A DNA stretch of 64,000 nt, from assembly GCA_022827625.1 (NCBI GenBank), contig JAJEIE010000018.1:1-64000 (forward strand). Reading direction: 5' to 3'. The position numbers and the translations under genes were made by a program. This document shows, piece by piece, positions 44,151 through 53,142 of the stretch (position 1 is the first letter of the stretch; every line of letters begins with the position of its first letter). This stretch comes from Candidatus Poribacteria bacterium. Its GTDB lineage: Bacteria; Poribacteria; WGA-4E; WGA-3G. The notes under the pieces are model-generated. The model was not told where the DNA came from, did not search any database, and saw nothing but the letters and a program-made list of their open reading frames with translations.

Positions 44151-45677
44151 CTAACTCATATCATACCGAAGGAAGGATACATAAGCCGCCATGAATAGAA
44201 CGATATTCCATGCCAACAATATCAAAATATCTATTGATGCCCGTGAAAAACTTTCGGAGAGGGTAAGTCGCCGCTGTTTGAAAACCGGTAAATCCGTTAA
44301 TTCTGCAGCACCCTTGTCCGTGGAAAACCACGCTCGCGACGAAAAAGCCTTCTTATCCTTCAAATACTCAACAATCTCGCGCTTATAGGCTCTGGAATCG
44401 GCAATAAAATCGTTATAACGCTGCCGATCGGTCCCTGCTATCGCACCGACAGCAAAGTGGTATGTATCTGCAAAAGAAATACGAGAGAGGGCATCTGCGA
44501 ACTTCGCATTCTGCTCTCGCGCTTCCGCAGGTTCCTTGAGAATTTCCTCTGCTTTATTCGCATACGCAATCCGAAGTTGTTCCTGATAGCCTAAAATCCC
44601 CTGGAAGATAGAGGTATCCGCCTTACTAACACTGCTGACGCTGTAACTCTCTGTCAAGAAATAACCGCCAGACATAGAACCGCTGCCCGTCCCTGTTGAA
44701 ACTGTTCCTGGTTCCCAAGTAATTGACTTTTTCAGATCGTCGTAACCCCGCTGTTTGACATAAGCATCTCGTTCCTTTCTGAACTGATCCCAGACATCAA
44801 AGGCGGGCTGAAGAACTGCCTGTTCAGATTTAGACGGATGTAGCGGGAACTTCTCCACTGCAAACGTCACGACATTTGAATGAACGCTCGTCAGAATCAC
44901 CCAGATAAACATCGAAAGGATTAACGTTGTTGCCGCTTCCTTCGTCCAAACAGATAGGACAAGCCCTAAAAGATACCACGTTGATACGTACAACAACGAA
45001 ACACCAAATATTAAAATGATATGTGCGATGTCGTTGCTATCAAAGCCGGTAACTGGTGAAGCGAAAGCGATGAGTAGTGCCACGAGTAAACTCACCAAAA
45101 TGATAGGGAACAGCGACAACATCCCACCGAGGTATTTCCCAAGTACGACTATATCCCTCGGTATCGCATTGGATAACACAAGCTTCAACGTACCATCCTC
45201 TCTCTCACCTGAAATTGTGTTATAAGCGAACAGAATCGCCAACGCGCTGAGAACGATTTTAAAGATGAAAACCACATCAACCGTCAGAAACATTGCAAGG
45301 AAGGGGTTGTCTGAACCCCGCTTCTGCGTCGGTGCCAACCAGATAGGAAAAGTGACGAATTCAAAGATGGGTTTTGAGAGTTCAACGGTGACAGTATTTG
45401 CGCCGAAGTTTTCCGTCCCTACGTTGAATATGCCGAGAGGGTTTGGCTTCCGATGCGCTTTCGGCTTGATGTCAACATAGAGCTCCCAGGTCCGAGTTTC
45501 CTCTTGCGCCTCCCGCACGGCGGTGTTATATCCTGACAAACGTTTTTCGTAATCGTCCACCTGGACGAAAACGGCAACAGCGGTTGAAAGCAGGCACACA
45601 ATAAACCCAATCATGAATCGGGATGTCAACACATTTGAGACGAATTCTCGTTGGATAACGAGCCAAAGTGTATGCAT
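44151..45677 (-). CDS. ABC-2-type transporter permease paralog
   Basis: A 508-residue permease: LVIQREFVSNVLTSRFMIGF (TM1), ILFAYNTISGEREDGTLKLV in the TM block, a soluble segment with a Gly/Ser stretch (VSTGTGSGSMSGGYFLT), and a last TM (LILLAWNIVLFMAAYVSFL). Closest in layout to the one at 32329. The 45686 gene ends eight bases before its start, so they are co-transcribed. Confidence 0.85.
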   Translation of the reverse strand: MHTLWLVIQREFVSNVLTSRFMIGFIVCLLSTAVAVFVQVDDYEKRLSGYNTAVREAQEETRTWELYVDIKPKAHRKPNPLGIFNVGTENFGANTVTVELSKPIFEFVTFPIWLAPTQKRGSDNPFLAMFLTVDVVFIFKIVLSALAILFAYNTISGEREDGTLKLVLSNAIPRDIVVLGKYLGGMLSLFPIILVSLLVALLIAFASPVTGFDSNDIAHIILIFGVSLLYVSTWYLLGLVLSVWTKEAATTLILSMFIWVILTSVHSNVVTFAVEKFPLHPSKSEQAVLQPAFDVWDQFRKERDAYVKQRGYDDLKKSITWEPGTVSTGTGSGSMSGGYFLTESYSVSSVSKADTSIFQGILGYQEQLRIAYANKAEEILKEPAEAREQNAKFADALSRISFADTYHFAVGAIAGTDRQRYNDFIADSRAYKREIVEYLKDKKAFSSRAWFSTDKGAAELTDLPVFKQRRLTLSESFSRASIDILILLAWNIVLFMAAYVSFLRYDMS

Positions 45678-45685
45678 AAACTCAC

Positions 45686-46537
45686 CTAATCAGCAGATTT
45701 GACTTTATACTTCTTTAATTCAAGGGTTTTGACTGTGGTTGCAGCCTTAAGTCCAGGGCGAGGGATCACTTTCAAAAGGACATCTTCCATTTTTTTGTGA
45801 AACTTGACAATCCCAATGTTGGGTGCCACCCATAGCGTCGTAACGGATTCGCCGGGTAGATGTAATTCCCCTTCCGGAGCTGGAGGGAATGCTGCGACCT
45901 CTGTTTTCGTCCTATATTCAATTTTCAAACAGTCTTCAAAAATGCCAGCCGGGGTCTCTACGTTTTCCGTGCCTAACACCTTACCTGTTTCAACAATAGT
46001 GAAATCAAGTGTTATTTCTTCAGGATCCCGCGGCGGATCAGGCCTCATTGTGACTTTGGCTTTTATCCGCATTGCGTCCCACGTTTTGTTGGAAGTGACA
46101 GATGTTGGAAGCACATAGAGCGGATCCTGTGTCTCTGCCTCAACGCTATAGAGGAGATCAAGACCCTCCGTTTGCAGTAGTTTGCGGAAGACCTCTACCT
46201 CTTTGGTAAAGCGTGCCTCGACTGCTTTCTTTACATCGTCAGCGACCCAGAACGTAACCCGCTCTTCACCAACTTGATAGAGATAAGGGTGGATGTGATA
46301 GTCATAACCTACCCAATCCGCTAAAGCAGGTTCATAACTGAAGGCATGATACGTCTCTCCGTCGATATCTTTGTTTTCAATGACACGACGTGTTAATTCG
46401 TTTCCATCTTGGTCTTCGTAAATCCAGTAACTTCCCTGCGTATGTGGGAAATAGGTGTCTGTTTTTTCTTTTCCCATCAGTGTTGCATTGAAACCCAAAA
46501 TGAGTAATAGACTAAAAACGACACAAAATTTTCTCAC
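45686..46537 (-). CDS. Exported protein sharing a module with the neighbouring peptidase
   Basis: A 283-residue exported protein. I start it at GTG 46537, ten bases after GGAGGA; an in-frame TTG lies upstream. After the signal peptide (VVFSLLLILGFNATLMG) comes a beta-rich module: YFPHTQGSYWIYEDQDG, VETPAGIFEDCLKIEYRTKT and VTTLWVAPNIGIVKFHKKME. The pattern (FP-x3-G-x2-W, then a V-x-T/S-x-AG-x-F-x-DCL strand and G-x-G-I-V) recurs twice in the N-terminal part of the peptidase at 46627. It is probably a periplasmic ligand-binding partner. Confidence 0.7.
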   Translation of the reverse strand: MRKFCVVFSLLLILGFNATLMGKEKTDTYFPHTQGSYWIYEDQDGNELTRRVIENKDIDGETYHAFSYEPALADWVGYDYHIHPYLYQVGEERVTFWVADDVKKAVEARFTKEVEVFRKLLQTEGLDLLYSVEAETQDPLYVLPTSVTSNKTWDAMRIKAKVTMRPDPPRDPEEITLDFTIVETGKVLGTENVETPAGIFEDCLKIEYRTKTEVAAFPPAPEGELHLPGESVTTLWVAPNIGIVKFHKKMEDVLLKVIPRPGLKAATTVKTLELKKYKVKSAD

Positions 46538-46626
46538 GATGATAGGTTCCTCCAATTTTTTCGCTACGTAAGCAGTAGGTCCACATTGCGTGCTGTTTGC
46601 TCTTGGTACTAACCTCGTCTGATAAA

Positions 46627-49182
46627 TTACCGTCCGATACCTAATATTCCCGACCAGATGTCCCGCTGCAATGTTGTACTATCGGCACTTTTCGTAATGG
46701 TAACATCAATAATACCCGTTTCCAGCGGCAGCTTTTCAGACGTGCCACCTAACGTAACAGGCAAAGTAATTTTTTCAGCATTCCGCTTAAGGGTTACCTC
46801 TACCACATCACCAGATTTCCAACCTTTGGCAACCCTTCCTATGTCATTAAACGTATCTACTGGTGTACCATTGATAGCAATCAGATCATCCCCATCCTGA
46901 TAAGTAGGGGATTTATGGATAATTAAATTCCCTACTGGCGTTTGCGTCAAGGACTGGATACCAAGCATCTCTTTGCGGACATAATCAATGTCGGGTAGCT
47001 CTTCTTCCACATGTACTTCCAGACCTGCACCTTCAAAATATTCGGCGAGTAGTAATCTCTCCGTGCCCGAAACATACTTGTGAAAGAACGGTTCAAAATC
47101 TGCGCCGGCAATGTCAGAAACGATTCGGATCACATCGTCCATCATATACGTTTCGCCCGTAGCACCAAATTCGCTATACATCCGCTTCATCACATCGTCA
47201 AGATTCTTCTGATTCTGTGTGAGTTTACGAATTTTCACATCCAAAGCGAGGGCAATTAGACTGCCGCCTTGGTAGACTAAACCACTATTGCTGCCCTTGT
47301 TTTTTCCTGCCTCGCGTATAGAGAGTTCACCCTGTTGGGACAGATACATTTCGCAGACGCGCTCAAGGTTCTGAAGAAAATCGCTTTCAGCGGTAAAACC
47401 GAGGCGTGCGGAGGCAATGTGTGAATAGTATTCAGTGAACCCTTCACTGAACCAATATTCTTGTTCTTTAAACTGGATAGGCCAGGCATGGAAAACTTCG
47501 TGTCCGACAAGCGGCACCCAAAAACGCTTGCTCGCCTCATCCAGTTTACCCCCTACCAGCACGCTGATGCTTCGTCCCCGTACACCCCCTCCTAAGCGTC
47601 CTGGGTCACCATAAGGATTCGCGACAAATAGCATTCTGCCCTTCGGCGTGCCGTTGAACACCCCTGAATACGTTTTCAGAAACGCTTCAACTATGCCCTG
47701 AACTTCAGCAGCATTCGCTTTAAAGCGTCCACCGACTGCCACCACAACTTCCGTTTCACCAGATTTTGCCACTTTCTCAGAATGCGTCCCAAGCACCATA
47801 TAGGCATGTATCAAATCGTTCTGATCTTTAATAGTGAAACGATGTCCTTCCTCCCCGATGCGGTGCCAAGGGGTTGAGACGTACCAGGAACTGGGAACAT
47901 TAACGCGCAGTTCAACGTCGTTCACTTTACCAATGACGAATAGCGCGTATCCGGGCAAGAAGATACAGTCTTCCTGAACGTAAGGTGTTTCAGATCTACC
48001 TGGGGGCCACCGTCTTTCATCGTGGTTTAGTAATACTTTGTAACTTAATATCACAGGCGAGGCATCCCCGACATTAACCGCCCAACGCGTTTTGCCGAGT
48101 TTCAGCATCGGTAATTCTTCTTGGTCAGCAGTGGTAACCGTTAAATCCTCAATATACTCGGCGTAGCCATTGTGGACCGTTTCAGTCCCAAAATGGCTCA
48201 TGGACAACGGAAGTATCTCCCCAGTGTCCTCTTTTGGGGTTAAAACGCACCTGACATGTGCCACACGCACCTCATCTGCCGCTATCGTAACTTCATATCT
48301 CGCTGAGGCAAGCATCATCCTCTCAGACTCAGGCACCGTCATATCGCCATCAGAACCCGGGTGCTTATCAGTATTCTCAACAACTTCACACTTTTCAATA
48401 ATGGCTTCGTCCCGATAGTCGTTTTGCCACTTGTATGTCCACGTGTTCCCTACCTGCAAAGGGAAGTATTCTGTAGTGTCTGTTGGACTCTTGTACGCCA
48501 GCAACTCGGCTTCCGTGATAGTGCCACTGGCATGTTCATAGCGCATCTTCACGATACCAACGCCTTTAGCGAACCACAAATAGCGCGTACCATTCACAAG
48601 TGAACTTCTTAGCGGAGTGCCTGCTTTAGCCTCTGTAATGACAGTTTTATGCTTGAGGCAGTCCGGGAAAGTTCCCGCGGAAACCTCTATCTGTTTAGAA
48701 CTCTCCACAGTCGTCTGTACTTGCGCCTCCCAGTGCCCCTCCTGTGTCCAAGTATCTCCCACAGTTAAAGGGAATCTGAAAAGATCGGTGTTATAATGGA
48801 GCATATAATACATCAACATGTACATCGGCGTTGGGTCACCTTTACCAGTCCCTTGCGTCCCAAAACCTGCAGCTATTAAAGCCGCATCCGTTTTCATCAG
48901 ATAGAAACTTCCGCTTGCTAAAGACTCTCCACTTTCTTCATTGGTGGTAGCACTAAGTGTAATGTAGCGATTCCCTTTATCAGCAGATTCTTCCGATTCA
49001 TCGGCGTATGCCACAGCGAATAAAACCGAATTCGCTATCCGGAGTATGGCTACAAGAACGATTGAAGCGGCGACTATCCACGCCCGCAGCGATTTGCTCT
49101 TATAGAAAGCAGAAGGTTTGATGCGGACAATTTTTAGCATAGTGTTTCCTATTAGATTTGCGAACAATGTTTGTTGAATCAC
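46627..49182 (-). CDS. Membrane-anchored M61-type peptidase with PDZ domain
   Basis: An 851-residue protein. GTG start 49182 follows AGGGAG; ATG 49140 is an alternative. An N-terminal TM/signal helix (WIVAASIVLVAILRI) leads to an N-terminal module (about 100-290) related to the 45686 protein. A glycyl-aminopeptidase (M61)-type domain follows, with the zinc-binding motif H-E-V-F-H in PLVGHEVFHAW and the third ligand in WFSEGFTEYYSH. A PDZ domain near residues 740-800 (DDLIAINGTPVDTFNDI) comes last. The C-terminal half is closely related to the sigma-fused copy at 49263. It probably cleaves N-terminal residues outside the membrane. Confidence 0.85.
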   Translation of the reverse strand: MIQQTLFANLIGNTMLKIVRIKPSAFYKSKSLRAWIVAASIVLVAILRIANSVLFAVAYADESEESADKGNRYITLSATTNEESGESLASGSFYLMKTDAALIAAGFGTQGTGKGDPTPMYMLMYYMLHYNTDLFRFPLTVGDTWTQEGHWEAQVQTTVESSKQIEVSAGTFPDCLKHKTVITEAKAGTPLRSSLVNGTRYLWFAKGVGIVKMRYEHASGTITEAELLAYKSPTDTTEYFPLQVGNTWTYKWQNDYRDEAIIEKCEVVENTDKHPGSDGDMTVPESERMMLASARYEVTIAADEVRVAHVRCVLTPKEDTGEILPLSMSHFGTETVHNGYAEYIEDLTVTTADQEELPMLKLGKTRWAVNVGDASPVILSYKVLLNHDERRWPPGRSETPYVQEDCIFLPGYALFVIGKVNDVELRVNVPSSWYVSTPWHRIGEEGHRFTIKDQNDLIHAYMVLGTHSEKVAKSGETEVVVAVGGRFKANAAEVQGIVEAFLKTYSGVFNGTPKGRMLFVANPYGDPGRLGGGVRGRSISVLVGGKLDEASKRFWVPLVGHEVFHAWPIQFKEQEYWFSEGFTEYYSHIASARLGFTAESDFLQNLERVCEMYLSQQGELSIREAGKNKGSNSGLVYQGGSLIALALDVKIRKLTQNQKNLDDVMKRMYSEFGATGETYMMDDVIRIVSDIAGADFEPFFHKYVSGTERLLLAEYFEGAGLEVHVEEELPDIDYVRKEMLGIQSLTQTPVGNLIIHKSPTYQDGDDLIAINGTPVDTFNDIGRVAKGWKSGDVVEVTLKRNAEKITLPVTLGGTSEKLPLETGIIDVTITKSADSTTLQRDIWSGILGIGR

Positions 49183-49262
49183 GAGTTTCTCCCTTTTTGA
49201 AAATCACTGTGTTCGGTAGAAACAACTCTTAATTACCTCCACCGATATATTTAAAAACCTGA

Positions 49263-51665
49263 TCATATCTTTATCATTTCTTCAAAGTGTCTGTGACCTT
49301 CCTCACCTAACATGCCTGTCCAGATCGCTCGCTGTGCGTCCGTGCTATCCGTTGTTTTTGTGATAGTGACATCAATAATCCCCACCTCCAAGGGCGGTTT
49401 TTCGGAAGATCCACCCAATGTAACAGGTAGGATAATTTCTTCCCCGCCTCGCATAAGAGCTAACATCACCACATCACCGAATTCCCAATCTTTGGCAACC
49501 TTTCTAATGTCGCTGAATGTCTTCACCCGTACGCCGTTGATGCCAATCAACTCGTCATCATCTTGATACTGTGGGGAACGATGGATGAACATGCCGTCAC
49601 CCGGGGGACCCCCAAGCGACTTGATTTGAAGCATCTCATGGACAACATACCGAAGACTTGGAAGTTTTTGGTCATATTCTATATTGACTTCCATACCCGC
49701 ATTTTTAAGATATGCCTCTAACGGTAATCGCTCTGTTCCCGCCACATACTTGCGGAAGAAGGGTTCAAAATCTTCCCCTGTAATTCGGCTGACGATTCTG
49801 ATGACATCTTTCATTGCATACGCGCGGCCGGTAAGTCCAAACTCCCGGTACATCTGCTGCATTACATCGTCTAAGCCGCTTCGATTTTGCGTGAGATTGC
49901 GAATCTGTATATCCAAAGCGGCAGCAACCAAACTCCCACCGTCATAGACGAGCTCACGATTGGCGGATTTATCTTCACCTGCCTCGTGGATAGAGAGCTG
50001 TCCCTGTCGGGATAGATACGCCTCCCAAGTACGTTCAAAATCTCTAAGAAAATCACTTTCAGCGGCAAGTCCAAGACGGACACAGACAACTCTTGAATAG
50101 TATTGCGTGAAACCCGCACAGAACCAGTACTCCTGTTCCTTAAAACCGATAGTTCCTGTTCCAATGCCGGTATCAATATAACTTCCATTCCAGAGATAGC
50201 CGACAACATGCGCTACAAGCGGCAACCAAAAACGTCTGTTTGCTCCATTTAACGCGTAATCTGTAAGGAGACTGATGCTACGTCGGGATACACCTCCGCT
50301 CCTGTATCCTTTTTTTTCATAGGGGTTTGCGACAAATAGCAGTTGATCTTTCGGCGTGCCGCCGAAAACCCGTGAATACGCTTCGAGAAGTGCCTCAACA
50401 GTCCCGTGTACTTCATTCATTGCTGCTTTAAAGCGTCCACCGAGAGCTATTACAATCTCTGCGGGTCCAACTTTTACGAGGCGTTCAGCATGTTCACCGA
50501 GTACAAGGTACGCATACATCAAATCATTCTGGTCTTCACAAACGAAATGGGATCTACTCCCCGAAATCCGTTTCCAAGGCGTTGAGATATGCCAGTTATC
50601 AGGCACATCAACTTTTAGTTCAACATCTTCCACCTCATCGACAATAAAGAGCGCATACCCGGGCCAGAAAATACAATCGTCTTGCGCATACGGTGCCTCA
50701 TCCCTCCCCCAATGCCACTCCCGTTCGTCATGATTGAGCAACACTTTGTAACACACTGTCACAGATCCGTCGTTCTCGGTTTCAACCAACCACCGCGTTT
50801 TGCCAATCTCCTTTACCTGCAAGGGTTTGTCGTCTGCGTCGGTAACTGTCAAATCTCGAAGGTAATGGGCATAACCATCACTCAGCCATTCAGTTCCAAA
50901 ACGGCTCATCGATAGCACCAACGGTTTTCGGTCTGTTTCAGCACCACTATCTACTTTCGGCGTTAGGAGACCCTTGACATGCGCTATCCGAGGTTCATGT
51001 GCCTCTATTTTGACCGTATATCTCGCGGCGGCAAGTTCTAAGGGGTTATCAGGATACTTAGACTCACTTTTCAATAGGTTTGGATTCAAGATTTTACGAA
51101 GCATCGATTCCTCCCGCTCCAACCTTTTTCGGGCGCGATACAACCGACTCTTTACCGTGTTCGGCGATATATCTAAACGCTCACTGACCTCTTCGCATGT
51201 CAAACCGTTAAAATAGTGCAAGACCATCACAGAACGTTCACCCGCCGGCAGCTTCTGGAGGAGACCTTCCACAACTCCCCGAAGTTCATCTATAGACGCT
51301 TGCATCTGCTCCTCCTCGAGATATTGCGTATAGAACAGTTGCTCTAATTCCGCTGCCGGCATCGCATCCAATGACTGCATCACAACCGGTTTTTTCCGTA
51401 ACCACTCAACACATTGACGTTTCGCTATTACATACAACCAAGCTGAAAAACGATTGGAATCCTTCAAATTCGGGAGCGATTTAAAAGCCTGAATAAAGGT
51501 GTCCTGCGTAATCTCTTGTGCTGCATGAAAATCACCGATTTCACGCCATACAAGCGAATGTACCCATTTTCGGTGCCTTTCCACCAACACAGTGAATGCA
51601 CTCTCGTCCCCTGACAAGATGCATTGAATCAGATCAACATCTTCATTTTGATAGATAAAAGCCAC
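49263..51665 (-). CDS. ECF sigma factor fused to an inactive M61-peptidase/PDZ domain
   Basis: An 800-residue fusion with no TM segment. Residues 1-190 are an ECF sigma factor (sigma2: LVERHRKWVHSLVWREIGD, EITQDTFIQAF, FSAWLYVIAKRQC; sigma4: MVLHYFNGLTCEEVSERLD, ISPNTVKSRLYRARKRLER). From about residue 215 the chain parallels the neighbouring peptidase, including a PDZ domain (DDELIGINGVRVKTFSDI). The peptidase active site is erased: HExxH reads HVVGY and the Glu of the third-ligand motif reads WFCAGFTQYY. GTG start after GGAGG. It may sense a peptide or partner through the dead peptidase fold. Confidence 0.88.
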   Translation of the reverse strand: MAFIYQNEDVDLIQCILSGDESAFTVLVERHRKWVHSLVWREIGDFHAAQEITQDTFIQAFKSLPNLKDSNRFSAWLYVIAKRQCVEWLRKKPVVMQSLDAMPAAELEQLFYTQYLEEEQMQASIDELRGVVEGLLQKLPAGERSVMVLHYFNGLTCEEVSERLDISPNTVKSRLYRARKRLEREESMLRKILNPNLLKSESKYPDNPLELAAARYTVKIEAHEPRIAHVKGLLTPKVDSGAETDRKPLVLSMSRFGTEWLSDGYAHYLRDLTVTDADDKPLQVKEIGKTRWLVETENDGSVTVCYKVLLNHDEREWHWGRDEAPYAQDDCIFWPGYALFIVDEVEDVELKVDVPDNWHISTPWKRISGSRSHFVCEDQNDLMYAYLVLGEHAERLVKVGPAEIVIALGGRFKAAMNEVHGTVEALLEAYSRVFGGTPKDQLLFVANPYEKKGYRSGGVSRRSISLLTDYALNGANRRFWLPLVAHVVGYLWNGSYIDTGIGTGTIGFKEQEYWFCAGFTQYYSRVVCVRLGLAAESDFLRDFERTWEAYLSRQGQLSIHEAGEDKSANRELVYDGGSLVAAALDIQIRNLTQNRSGLDDVMQQMYREFGLTGRAYAMKDVIRIVSRITGEDFEPFFRKYVAGTERLPLEAYLKNAGMEVNIEYDQKLPSLRYVVHEMLQIKSLGGPPGDGMFIHRSPQYQDDDELIGINGVRVKTFSDIRKVAKDWEFGDVVMLALMRGGEEIILPVTLGGSSEKPPLEVGIIDVTITKTTDSTDAQRAIWTGMLGEEGHRHFEEMIKI

Positions 51666-51700
51666 GACTATCCTCCAAAGTAAATTGCCTCACGATGTTA

Positions 51701-51728
51701 AGTCGTATTTTAAGAGCAGAAAGGTTGC
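51701..51728 (-). promoter_or_regulatory. ECF-type promoter of the sigma-peptidase fusion
   Basis: On the minus strand, ATGCAACC has its GCAACC at 51728-51723, with a 17-nt spacer and CGACT at 51705-51701. Same -35 as at 28921 and 37158; the -10 varies (CGAC for CGTC). Confidence 0.55.
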
Positions 51729-51754
51729 ATAAAATGAATTTTTATGCAACCTTT
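51720..51754. repeat. Palindrome overlapping the ECF -35 element
   Basis: aaaggttgcataaaa and ttttatgcaaccttt form a perfect 15-bp inverted repeat around a 5-nt loop, so each half holds a TGCAACC box. It may be an operator, or a hairpin that ends transcription from the gene at 51901. Confidence 0.6.
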
Positions 51755-51900
51755 TTTAATAGGACAGACACAAAGCCTCAACACATCCAAACTTAGCCAA
51801 AAACAGCAGCAATGCAACAACGGCGCATTGAGGATCTTTTCAAGACAAACCTCTGTGCCAAGCGGAACTTGACAATTCCCGTTAGGGCACGCTTAAAATT

Positions 51901-52998
51901 CTAATAATCAGCGATGGAACCGTCTGCTAACCTATTATCGGGCCAAGTGAAACGCCTTCCCGCCTCTTGACCGACTTCAATTACTTTCGTCTCGTCCACG
52001 GTAACGCCTAAGCCAGGTCCTTCAGGCAGTGAAACGTAGCCTTCCGCGTCCATCTCCCATGTCTTATGAGCAACGCCATCCGGCAGGACATTTTCATAAC
52101 CCTCGTGGATCAGGAAAAATGGTACTGCAGCGGATAAGTGGAAACTTGCGGTGAGACCGAGATAGGACATTGTGCAGTGCGGTGCGATCGGGACGTGATG
52201 CGCCTCGGCGAGCGCGGCAACCTTCTTGACCTGTGTAATACCGCCGCCGTGTCCGACATCGGGTTGAAGGATGTCAATCACCTGTGCCTCAAGGATTTCT
52301 CGGACCTCCCATATCGTGCGATCGCGCTCGCCTGTCGCCAGTGGAACGGGAACGGACTCTCGGATCTTGCGCATCACTTCAATATTGCCCGGTACCCACG
52401 CCTCTTCTAAAAAGAGCAGGTCATCGGGTTGCAGATAACTGGCGAACTGTTTGACGATAGGCGGTGGTAAGCAGCTATGCGCATCAAACATGACCGCACC
52501 ATCAGAACCGACTTTCTCCCGTGCATCCCGCACGCGTTGCACCAAGTCGGCGATCTCGTCAGGCGTGCCAGCAAACGGCTTTGAACCGCCGGGTCCCGTT
52601 TTTAGTGCTTTTGGACTCGGATATTTCCAAATCTTATCGCGGCAGGGACCCCCAAGCAGGCGATATACCGGTACACCCCACAATTTTCCGGCTATATCCC
52701 ACAACGCCATATCAATCGCGGAGAGGGTATGCACCATCAAGCCGCCGCCTCGGATGTTACGGTGTGCGCGGAAGAGGCGTTGCCAGTGATGTTCAATCCG
52801 CGTCGGATTTTCTCCGATAATTAATTCCGACAAGGAGTGCGCCAACGCACAGGTGACGGTTGTCTCCATGTTGTTAATCTCGCCCCAACCGGTAACACCC
52901 ATATTCGTTTCAATCTTGACGTAGGCTTTCACACCCATCGGATAAGCCTCAAGGTTTGTCACTCGAATCTGGGAACCTTTATCTTCATAATCTGCCAT
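51901..52998 (-). CDS. Mandelate racemase/enolase-family dehydratase
   Basis: A 365-residue enolase-superfamily protein. Metal ligands fit MFDAHSCLPPP (Asp), FLEEAWVPGN (Glu) and TGERDRTIW (Glu); the barrel His is in PIAPHCTMSY. The DALWDIAGKLWGVPVYRLLGG segment is typical of the D-galactonate/gluconate dehydratase branch. It should dehydrate a sugar acid, though the substrate is not readable. It lies next to the Gfo/Idh/MocA gene at 53143, transcribed divergently. Confidence 0.85.
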   Translation of the reverse strand: MADYEDKGSQIRVTNLEAYPMGVKAYVKIETNMGVTGWGEINNMETTVTCALAHSLSELIIGENPTRIEHHWQRLFRAHRNIRGGGLMVHTLSAIDMALWDIAGKLWGVPVYRLLGGPCRDKIWKYPSPKALKTGPGGSKPFAGTPDEIADLVQRVRDAREKVGSDGAVMFDAHSCLPPPIVKQFASYLQPDDLLFLEEAWVPGNIEVMRKIRESVPVPLATGERDRTIWEVREILEAQVIDILQPDVGHGGGITQVKKVAALAEAHHVPIAPHCTMSYLGLTASFHLSAAVPFFLIHEGYENVLPDGVAHKTWEMDAEGYVSLPEGPGLGVTVDETKVIEVGQEAGRRFTWPDNRLADGSIADY

Positions 52999-53142
52999 AC
53001 GAGAACTCCCTTTCGTTTTTCCTTATGTTTACACATTCCCGAAAGTTTGTCAAGATTTGAGATGGAGGCTGCCATAGTTTTCTATTGACCGAAAGGATAA
53101 AACTTGATAGAATTCTTGCTAATACAAAAGGAGGCGAAACAG

